DNA of 8,552 bases from Pseudomonadota bacterium (GTDB lineage Bacteria; Pseudomonadota; Alphaproteobacteria; UBA2136; UBA6156): assembly GCA_009927255.1 (NCBI GenBank), contig RFNJ01000121.1:1-8552 (forward strand), read 5' to 3'. Below the pieces are notes generated by a model. That model saw nothing but the letters and a program-made list of their open reading frames with translations. It ran no database searches and was not told the origin of the DNA. A program made the position numbers and the translations under genes. This document shows, piece after piece, positions 1 through 4,263 of the stretch (the first letter of the stretch is position 1; every line of letters starts with the position of its first letter).

Positions 1-1
1 G

Positions 2-71
2 TTGCACAAAAAAGCGCCACATAACATTCTGTTTTACATATGACTTATGATTAATTTTGATTTTTGTGCAA
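2..71. repeat. Perfect 11-bp inverted repeat upstream of umuD
   Basis: TTGCACAAAAA at 2-12 is the exact reverse complement of TTTTTGTGCAA at 61-71, with 48 bp between the arms. It lies just upstream of the candidate umuD promoter and could be a pair of protein-binding half-sites. The left arm is at the window edge, so a longer structure cannot be excluded. Confidence 0.5.
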
Positions 72-113
72 ATTGATGTTGACAGGATTTGTTTGTGGTG
101 CAATTATCAATTT
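70..113. promoter_or_regulatory. Inverted repeat bracketing the umuD promoter, candidate operator
   Basis: AAATTGAT (70-77) and its exact reverse complement ATCAATTT (106-113) bracket the -35/-10 region with 28 bp between the arms. The motif GTGCAA occurs at 66-71 and again at 98-103. None of these match the E. coli (CTG-N10-CAG) or classical alphaproteobacterial (GTTC-N7-GTTC) LexA boxes, so the regulator is unknown. The UmuD-like protein itself, with its basic N-terminus, is one candidate. Confidence 0.4.
79..107 (+). promoter_or_regulatory. Putative sigma-70 promoter of umuD
   Basis: A perfect -35 hexamer TTGACA (79-84) is followed after 17 bp by AATTAT (102-107), a 4/6 match to the -10 consensus. 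Transcription would start near 114 and leave about 20 nt of leader containing the AGGAG ribosome site. Inverted-repeat arms flank the -35 and overlap the -10, as expected for a repressed promoter. The -10 is weak, so confidence is moderate. Confidence 0.5.
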
Positions 114-134
114 AGCAAAAAAAGGAGCAATCCG

Positions 135-662
135 ATGAGCCAAAACAAACAACGTGGTGGTGCCCGCAAAGGTGCTGGGCGCCCCAAGGGGACGGGTAAG
201 TTTGGTGAACCGACAACCCCGGTGCGGGTGCCGGTGAGCATGGTGCGCGAGGTAGCGGAACTGGTGGAACTGCGCGGGCGCGGCCTGCCACTTTATACCA
301 GCCGCGTGCAGGCGGGGATGCCCACCGCCGCCGATGATTCGCTGGAAGGCAAGCTGGATTTGCATAGCCATGTGGTGCGGCATCCTGGCTCGACCTTCTT
401 TGTGCGGGTGCAGGGGGATTCGATGCTGAATGCGGGGATTCATGAAGGCGATATTTTGGTGGTTGACCGTAGCCTGGAGGCGCGGGAGGGTTCAATTGTG
501 ATTGCTGTGCTGGATGGCGAACTGACGGTAAAGCGCCTGCGCCGCAAGAACGGCCAAGTGGAACTGGTGCCGGAGAATGACCGCTACCCGGTGATTGTAG
601 TGCATCCCGAGCAGGAATTCCGCATTTGGGGTGTGGTGACGACGGTGGTGCATAGCGTTTAG
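135..662 (+). CDS. umuD: UmuD-like SOS mutagenesis protein (S24 self-cleaving peptidase) with N-terminal extension
   Basis: This 175-residue protein matches UmuD, the accessory subunit of error-prone DNA polymerase V that cuts itself when stimulated by RecA filaments. The C-terminal S24 peptidase fold shows the nucleophile Ser96 in GDSM and the general base Lys133 in LTVKRL, 37 residues apart as in E. coli UmuD (S60/K97). An Ala60-Gly61 cleavage bond lies 35 residues before the serine, again the E. coli spacing. About 36 extra residues precede the usual UmuD start: a basic GARKGAGRPKG stretch resembling an AT-hook, then TPVRVPVSMVREVAEL, which could be a strand plus helix as in ribbon-helix-helix proteins. 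The ATG at 135 is chosen because AGGAG lies at 123-127, 7 nt upstream; the frame is open back to a TTG at 57, but that lies upstream of the likely promoter. No umuC follows. The UmuD-type peptidase is secure; the DNA-binding role of the extension is inferred. Confidence 0.9.
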   Translation: MSQNKQRGGARKGAGRPKGTGKFGEPTTPVRVPVSMVREVAELVELRGRGLPLYTSRVQAGMPTAADDSLEGKLDLHSHVVRHPGSTFFVRVQGDSMLNAGIHEGDILVVDRSLEAREGSIVIAVLDGELTVKRLRRKNGQVELVPENDRYPVIVVHPEQEFRIWGVVTTVVHSV

Positions 663-705
663 TTGCCACCCACATTTAATAACTTAACAACAGAAAGATA
701 GAACG

Positions 706-792
706 ATGAATGGAATGTTGGTTGCGGCGTGCTTGGGTGTGATGGTGGGCTGGATGGGGATGGGTTTGGTGCTGGCAGCAGCGGTGGCGTAG
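706..792 (+). CDS. Possible small membrane peptide (28 aa)
   Basis: A short reading frame from ATG 706 to TAG 790-792 encodes 28 residues. It is almost entirely hydrophobic (MNGMLVAACLGVMVGWMGMG, then LVLAAAVA) and could form a single transmembrane helix with several small glycine positions. It begins 43 nt after the umuD stop on the same strand and ends 9 bp before the stop of the convergent EEP gene, so it fills the remaining space. The ribosome site is poor: only AGAAAG-like purines around 692-697. No family is recognised. It may be a real small protein or simply a G-rich stretch that reads as hydrophobic codons. Confidence 0.3.
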   Translation: MNGMLVAACLGVMVGWMGMGLVLAAAVA

Positions 793-801
793 GCTATTAT
801 T

Positions 802-1674
802 CTAAGGCTGCTTAGGTGGCGTAGGGAAGTTGGCGACGATGGCGAGGTGGTCGGTGCCCGGCACATGCACGCGCTGGATGTTTTGGGTGGGCCAGTGGGG
901 GCTGGAGAGCACGAGGTCTATGGGTGCAAGCGGCATAAAGCTAGGAAAGGTTGGCAACCATGGGCCGCGGAAGGTGAGGTTTTGGCGCAGGGGGTGGAGG
1001 GCGTTATCCCATGGCGTGGTGTTTAAATCTCCCACCGCAACAACTGGTGCGGGGAACGTTGGGCTGGTCAGCGCGGCAAGCTCAACATTGCGCTTAGCAA
1101 AAGCATTGGGCGTATAAGGCGACTGGGGATGCAGCTGGATAAATGTAAACGGTGTTTGCGGGTGCTGCACAGTAAAAGCCATCGCACGCGGCGACCATTG
1201 ATGTGCTACCTTGAGTGGCCAACGGCTGAGAGTAAGCATCGGTAAATTTCGACCAGTACTTGGGGCACTGGTTTGAAAGTGATAAGGATAACCCGACTGT
1301 TCAATCATAAGTTCACCAAGTTTTTCTGGCACTTCAACCAAGCTCACCACATCAGCTCCCGACTGCTGCACAAAAGCTAACTTCTCAGCAAAAGCAAAAT
1401 TGCTATAAAACAGCACATTTAGGTGGGCAACCCGCACCCCCTCCCCCAACTGGCGCGCCGTTGGTTGGGTAGGTACCAACATGCACGCCACTAACAAAAC
1501 AATAACCACCACCACCGCAGCAGCTGTAAAAGACCACCCAATCAGCGGCAACCAAGCAAACCCCCGCCACCACAGCAACAACGCCACCCCAACCACCAGC
1601 AAAGCCCCACTAAGGGTTGCATAAGCTAGGCTCTGAAACCCCATCACCAGCCACGCCAAAAAATGATTCACCAT
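802..1674 (-). CDS. Membrane-anchored endonuclease/exonuclease/phosphatase (EEP) family protein
   Basis: The 290-residue product has two hydrophobic segments (about residues 18-36 and 46-66) followed by an EEP domain (about 80-285), the metal-dependent phosphodiesterase fold of exonuclease III, DNase I and sphingomyelinases. The expected catalytic residues can all be placed: Asn86 (HLNVLFYSN), Glu114 (SLVEVPE), His182 (QLHPQSP), Asp216 and Asn218 (GDLNTTPWD), Asp253 (PIDLVLS) and the terminal Asp275-His276 (GTDHLAIV). The enzyme should therefore be active, but whether it acts on nucleic acid or phospholipid cannot be told. The layout resembles the YafD-type membrane EEP proteins. ATG 1674 is supported by AAGGA at 1684-1688 on the minus strand, 9 nt upstream. 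The gene begins 30 bp after the CCA end of the tRNA, on the same strand, and may share its transcript. The GC skew of the plus strand reverses inside this gene near 1320. Confidence 0.87.
   Translation of the reverse strand: MVNHFLAWLVMGFQSLAYATLSGALLVVGVALLLWWRGFAWLPLIGWSFTAAAVVVVIVLLVACMLVPTQPTARQLGEGVRVAHLNVLFYSNFAFAEKLAFVQQSGADVVSLVEVPEKLGELMIEQSGYPYHFQTSAPSTGRNLPMLTLSRWPLKVAHQWSPRAMAFTVQHPQTPFTFIQLHPQSPYTPNAFAKRNVELAALTSPTFPAPVVAVGDLNTTPWDNALHPLRQNLTFRGPWLPTFPSFMPLAPIDLVLSSPHWPTQNIQRVHVPGTDHLAIVANFPTPPKQP
1439..1446 (-). other. KOPS-like octamer GGGGAGGG
   Basis: The plus strand reads CCCTCCCC, so the minus strand is GGGGAGGG, matching the E. coli FtsK-orienting consensus GGGNAGGG. It points toward the GC-skew switch near 1320. 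A single octamer can occur by chance in C-rich DNA. Confidence 0.35.
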
Positions 1675-1704
1675 AATTCTCAGTCCTTTTTAGCTGCATA
1701 GCAC

Positions 1705-1780
1705 TGGTGGGCGAGGATGGGTTCGAACCAACGACCAAGGCATTATGAGTGCCCTGCTCTAACCACTGAGCTACTCGCCC
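1705..1780 (-). tRNA. tRNA with CAU anticodon, probably tRNA-Ile2 (lysidine type)
   Basis: A 76-nt cloverleaf can be folded by eye on the minus strand: acceptor stem GGGCGAG/CTCGCCC, D stem GCTC/GAGC, anticodon stem GGGCA/TGCCT, anticodon loop CTCATAA (plus-strand positions 1743-1749), T loop TTCGAAC, discriminator A and an encoded CCA. The anticodon is CAT. It is not an initiator, because position 1-72 is a G-C pair and the anticodon stem lacks the three G-C pairs. The body, especially AGCTCAGTGGTTAGAGCAGG and the TTGGTCG junction, resembles E. coli ileX, and the C4-G69 pair fits the known preference of the lysidine synthase TilS. I favour Ile2 over elongator Met. The T stem (GTTGG/CCATC) has one T-T mismatch at 50-64. 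Confidence 0.93.
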
Positions 1781-1855
1781 ACCAACCAACGTGTTAGCAG
1801 ATTGCCACAGCAGCGGCAAGGCACGCGCATCACAACTAACCTACATTAACTCAAT

Positions 1856-2803
1856 CTAAACCGTTAAAGCCTGCCCATTCAAGCCGCTGCGATAACCTTC
1901 CATATAATCCGCATCGCTACTGGCAGGCGGCAGGTTCTGGCGTCCATCGGTATGGCCTTTTCTAAAGCGCTCTTTTGCAGCCATAATTTGCGCCGGCGTT
2001 AACACCACAACTTGCCCACCGTTAAAACCTTCAGCACCAATCCGCGTACCATTGCTCGCCATGGTCACAATTTGCTGGGCATACGCACTTTCCGTAGCAC
2101 CAATCCGAATCGGCGTGCCATTACCCTCTGCCACATAAGCCCCCTCCCCGCCTCTCAAGCCGCCATTGGCACCAATATAAATTGTCCCATTGCTGTTGCT
2201 ACCGCTAAAGAAAGACCCAAAACGAAACCCCTCCCCCGCCAAGCTCCCGTTACTCCGCACCGGTGCCACATAAAGCGTGCCAGCCGTATTATCTGCACCC
2301 AAGCTTTTTGCAAAACCATCTGCATTTCTACTCGTCACAACAGTAGGTGCAGCCGCAGTAGTTGTCGTAGCAACCGTCCCTACCTTGTTATAATCAATCA
2401 ATCCATTATTAGCTGAACTCGCTGCTGGCGTACTATTCGTAGCTACAACAGTTGTTTTAGAAGCATTCTGCAAATTACTAAGCTGCGCTTGCAGTGCTGC
2501 TAACTGCTGCTCATAGCTCGCACGTTCAGCGCTTGAAATGGAGTTACCCCCCCCACCACCACCGCTGCCACCACCACCGCCCTTCATTTTGCCCATGAGT
2601 TCTTTCATCATGCCCATAATCTGCTCCATCCCCATGCCTTTCAGCATTTCCCACGGAATCGGCGGTCCACCCGTCGCCCCCGCACCACCACCACCGCCAC
2701 CGCCTGCTTGGGCTAGCGGGGATGCGACTGGCGCAACCGCTAAAGCCGCCGCAGCTGCCAAAATGGCAATACTACTCGAAAACAGGCGAACATAAGCCTT
2801 CAT
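1856..2803 (-). CDS. Secreted Gly/Met-rich protein with coiled-coil segment and C-terminal GY repeats
   Basis: I do not recognise a family. The 315-residue protein has a Sec signal peptide (MKAYVRLFSSS, then a long Ala-rich hydrophobic core, likely cut after AQA at 33). Next come a poly-Gly stretch, a Met-rich helix (about 51-74, containing GMGMEQIMGMMKELMGKMK), a second Gly tract (75-86), a predicted coiled coil (about 90-113), a Ser/Thr/Ala-rich linker and a Gly/Asn-rich region (about 160-265). The C-terminus carries two motifs, FRKGHTDG (280-287) and YMEGYRSG (300-307), matching the Y-x2-G-Y-x2-G units of the neighbouring upstream gene. ATG 2803 is chosen because it starts the signal peptide. 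An in-frame TTG at 2863 would start inside the terminator hairpin. There is no ribosome site, which with the promoter position suggests a leaderless message. An 8-base homopolymer lies in the second Gly tract (2547-2554). A surface or periplasmic structural role is a guess. Confidence 0.75.
   Translation of the reverse strand: MKAYVRLFSSSIAILAAAAALAVAPVASPLAQAGGGGGGGAGATGGPPIPWEMLKGMGMEQIMGMMKELMGKMKGGGGGSGGGGGGNSISSAERASYEQQLAALQAQLSNLQNASKTTVVATNSTPAASSANNGLIDYNKVGTVATTTTAAAPTVVTSRNADGFAKSLGADNTAGTLYVAPVRSNGSLAGEGFRFGSFFSGSNSNGTIYIGANGGLRGGEGAYVAEGNGTPIRIGATESAYAQQIVTMASNGTRIGAEGFNGGQVVVLTPAQIMAAKERFRKGHTDGRQNLPPASSDADYMEGYRSGLNGQALTV
2142..2149 (-). other. KOPS-like octamer GGGGAGGG (second copy)
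   Basis: A second minus-strand GGGGAGGG with the same orientation as the one at 1439. It lies in the coding strand of a Gly-rich region, so codon bias for GGG/GAG is an alternative cause. Confidence 0.3.
2229..2236 (-). other. KOPS-like octamer GGGGAGGG (third copy)
   Basis: A third minus-strand GGGGAGGG, 87 bp from the second, within the same Gly-rich coding region and in the same orientation. I found no copy of GGGNAGGG on the plus strand to the right of 1320. Confidence 0.3.
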
Positions 2804-2809
2804 ACTTAA

Positions 2810-2839
2810 ATTATGGGGTATTGCACTAACCAAAAACAA
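2810..2839 (-). promoter_or_regulatory. Putative promoter for the downstream secreted protein, overlapping the terminator tail
   Basis: On the minus strand CATAAT (plus 2810-2815, 5/6 match to the -10 consensus) lies 18 bp from TTGTTT (2834-2839, a weak -35 in the terminator's T tract). The -10 ends 6 nt before ATG 2803, so RNA would start at about the first base of the start codon. This agrees with the absence of a Shine-Dalgarno sequence. The -35 is poor, so this is tentative. Confidence 0.35.
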
Positions 2840-2860
2840 GGGCTGCCTGACAGGCAGCCC
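2831..2860 (-). terminator. Rho-independent terminator after the Cys/GY-repeat gene
   Basis: GGGCTGCCTG (2840-2849) and CAGGCAGCCC (2851-2860) are exact reverse complements; the practical fold is an 8-bp GC-rich stem with a 5-nt loop. Read on the minus strand the hairpin is followed by TTGTTTTTG. It lies 23 nt past the stop codon at 2884 and only about 30 nt before the next start codon. Confidence 0.88.
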
Positions 2861-2883
2861 CAAGTACTCCGCCCAACTAACTG

Positions 2884-4041
2884 TTATTTACCACCGGCCG
2901 CCCGGCAGCCCGTTTGCCCCTGCTCATAACCACGCAGATATTCGGGGTTTTTCATAAAAACGCTGGATTGGCCAACCCCGCAGTTACCATCCAACACTGC
3001 TTGGGCACCATCGGCATAGCCAATATCATAAACACCGCCGGTTGTCGGAATGGTAATCGTCGTTGTAGCAGGCTGGCGGGTTTCATCAATCACGCCGCCA
3101 CTTTTAGCACACTTGGCTTGGCCATCGTCATAGCCGCGCAGGTAGTTTTGGTCATCTTTCAAAGCCAAGTTGCGTGGCGCACCACACACGCCCAAAATAT
3201 TGCGCATCCCTTGGGCCAGGCCAGCGTCATAAACTTTTTGCGGTGATTTATCGTAGGTATTTTGGCAAATTTGCAAGCCTTCTGCATACCCCTCCGCATA
3301 AGCAGCGTTGCCAGTATAACGTGCATCCTTGCGTGTGCCGCACTGGTTGCCGGTGTAATCTTGACCATCCAATTTGCCCGCTTGGCGCAATGTCGCATCC
3401 GAAATTGCGGGTACTGCTGCCGTAACTGGGGCTGGGCAACAAATCGTGCTGCCATTGTTCCCATAAACACAGTTCGCACTCGTTGCCGCACTGCTGGCCT
3501 GATAGCCTAACTGGCAAACATTCGCCGTTACCCCAAAGGATGTTGGGCAGCAAATCGTCCGCGCATCTTGACCATAAATACAGTTCGTCCCCGTTGCCGC
3601 TGGCACAGCCTGATATCCCGATTGGCAAATATTCGCGCTACCGCCTGCCTGATTCCCCCCCGAGCCACTACCAGAACCACCCCCCTTACCCCCTAACCCT
3701 TGCGATAAACCTTGGAGCAGTGGCGCAAGCTGGTTCATGTTCATTTGGCCCATACCACCGCCTCCCCCCATGCCACCACCACCCTCAATCGGCCCCCTCG
3801 TGCCTAAATCACGCGGCGGCAGTTTCGGTTTAATTTCAGTTTTATCTCCCTTCAAAAACTCCCAGCACATTGGTCGTGTATTACTGCCCCTTGCTAAAGG
3901 TGGCAATTCATTTAACTCTGCCTCTGTAATGCACGCTTCCGAAGAGTAGCCAGTCTGGGCTGATGTTCCTCGCGGCTCTGCCAAAATATCAACCGGCATT
4001 ACCCCAAATGCCAAAAACACCGCAAAAATTACCCGGTACAT
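2884..4041 (-). CDS. Secreted protein with two four-Cys repeats and five GY/Cys repeats
   Basis: No named family is recognised. The 385-residue protein starts with a signal peptide (MYRVIFAVFLAFGVMPVDIL, then AEPRG). A Cys-containing N-terminal region (C37, C59) and a Gly/Met-rich linker (87-135) follow. Two tandem units at 137-165 and 174-202 (37-residue period) share the spacing C-x14-C-x9-C-C and end in TICCP. The C-terminal half has five copies of Y-x2-G-[YL]-x2-G followed by Cys (248-259, 271-286, 300-311, 338-354, 368-379), for example YLRGYDDGQAKC. The many cysteines point to a disulfide-bonded extracytoplasmic protein. ATG 4041 is preferred over those at 4080 and 4068: GGGAG lies 9 nt upstream, the signal peptide starts there, and the likely promoter leaves too little leader for 4080. 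The GY units recall Gly/Tyr/Cys motifs of uncharacterised lipoprotein families such as DUF2799, but that link is weak. The gene ends at a strong terminator. Confidence 0.8.
   Translation of the reverse strand: MYRVIFAVFLAFGVMPVDILAEPRGTSAQTGYSSEACITEAELNELPPLARGSNTRPMCWEFLKGDKTEIKPKLPPRDLGTRGPIEGGGGMGGGGGMGQMNMNQLAPLLQGLSQGLGGKGGGSGSGSGGNQAGGSANICQSGYQAVPAATGTNCIYGQDARTICCPTSFGVTANVCQLGYQASSAATSANCVYGNNGSTICCPAPVTAAVPAISDATLRQAGKLDGQDYTGNQCGTRKDARYTGNAAYAEGYAEGLQICQNTYDKSPQKVYDAGLAQGMRNILGVCGAPRNLALKDDQNYLRGYDDGQAKCAKSGGVIDETRQPATTTITIPTTGGVYDIGYADGAQAVLDGNCGVGQSSVFMKNPEYLRGYEQGQTGCRAAGGK
2905..3300 (-). repeat. Five coding repeats Y-x2-G-[YL]-x2-G...C
   Basis: Five imperfect protein-level repeats lie in the C-terminal half of the secreted protein: YAEGYAEGLQIC, YDAGLAQGMRNILGVC, YLRGYDDGQAKC, YDIGYADGAQAVLDGNC and YLRGYEQGQTGC. 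The spacing between units varies from about 23 to 38 residues, so they are diverged. Two similar units without the cysteine end the neighbouring protein. Confidence 0.75.
3436..3633 (-). repeat. Tandem duplication encoding two four-cysteine units
   Basis: Two 87-bp units (3547-3633 and 3436-3522) with a 111-bp period encode N-[IV]-C-Q-x-G-Y-Q ... N-C-[IV]-Y-G ... T-I-C-C-P. All four cysteines keep the same spacing. The DNA is still visibly similar, with shared stretches such as CAAATCGT and ACAGTTCG on the plus strand, which suggests internal duplication. Confidence 0.8.
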
Positions 4042-4090
4042 CCTAAATTTCTCCCATAAATTGGTCATACAGCATGCCATTCATACCTTA

Positions 4091-4119
4091 ACTATAGGCA
4101 TAAAAAGCTATTTTTACAA
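4091..4119 (-). promoter_or_regulatory. Putative sigma-70 promoter for the Cys/GY-repeat gene
   Basis: On the minus strand TTGTAA (plus 4114-4119, 4/6) and TATAGT (plus 4091-4096, 5/6) are separated by 17 bp. RNA would start near 4084, leaving a leader of about 43 nt before ATG 4041 that includes the GGGAG ribosome site. One arm of the 11-bp inverted repeat lies within its spacer. Confidence 0.55.
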
Positions 4120-4169
4120 TCCAATAGTCTCTTTTTGGCAGTTTTGCTGGGCATGTATGCTTTTTATGC
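4098..4169. promoter_or_regulatory. Perfect 11-bp inverted repeat in the divergent promoter region, candidate operator pair
   Basis: GCATAAAAAGC (4098-4108) and its exact reverse complement GCTTTTTATGC (4159-4169) lie 50 bp apart between the secreted-protein gene and the GntR-type regulator. The left arm sits in the spacer of the minus-strand promoter. The right arm lies 8 bp upstream of TATACT (4178-4183), a possible -10 for the plus-strand regulator gene. The position suggests a site controlling both genes, perhaps bound by the regulator itself. Confidence 0.45.
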
Positions 4170-4263
4170 ATAAGCTGTATACTTTGGGCTTGACTTGATA
4201 AAAACCCCATGGCAAGTTGCGCCCCAACGTGAATAAAAACAACAAGCACAGAGGGTAAACAAA

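Noticed and set aside
112..675. Minus-strand 187-residue frame opposite umuD
   Set aside because: Antisense of a clearly functional umuD, with no recognisable motif and low-complexity Pro/Ala content.
1020..1340. A dif site near the skew switch
   Set aside because: I found no stretch matching both XerC and XerD arms of the known dif pattern; an AT-rich stretch at 20-60 is also too dissimilar.
1610..1819. 69-residue minus-strand reading frame containing GGRVAQWLEQGTHNALVVGS
   Set aside because: This is the well-known false protein produced by translating a tRNA gene; it coincides with the tRNA at 1705-1780.
2538..2795. Plus-strand proline-rich frame with long PPPPP runs
   Set aside because: It is the reverse reading of the Gly-rich tracts in the secreted protein gene, without ribosome site or domain.
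2804..2863. TTG start at 2863 adding 20 residues to the secreted protein
   Set aside because: It lies within the terminator hairpin and would place a non-signal segment before a good signal peptide.
2905..3633. Repeats resembling a CRISPR array
   Set aside because: They are imperfect, in frame and code for conserved cysteine and GY motifs; there are no identical short repeats with unique spacers.
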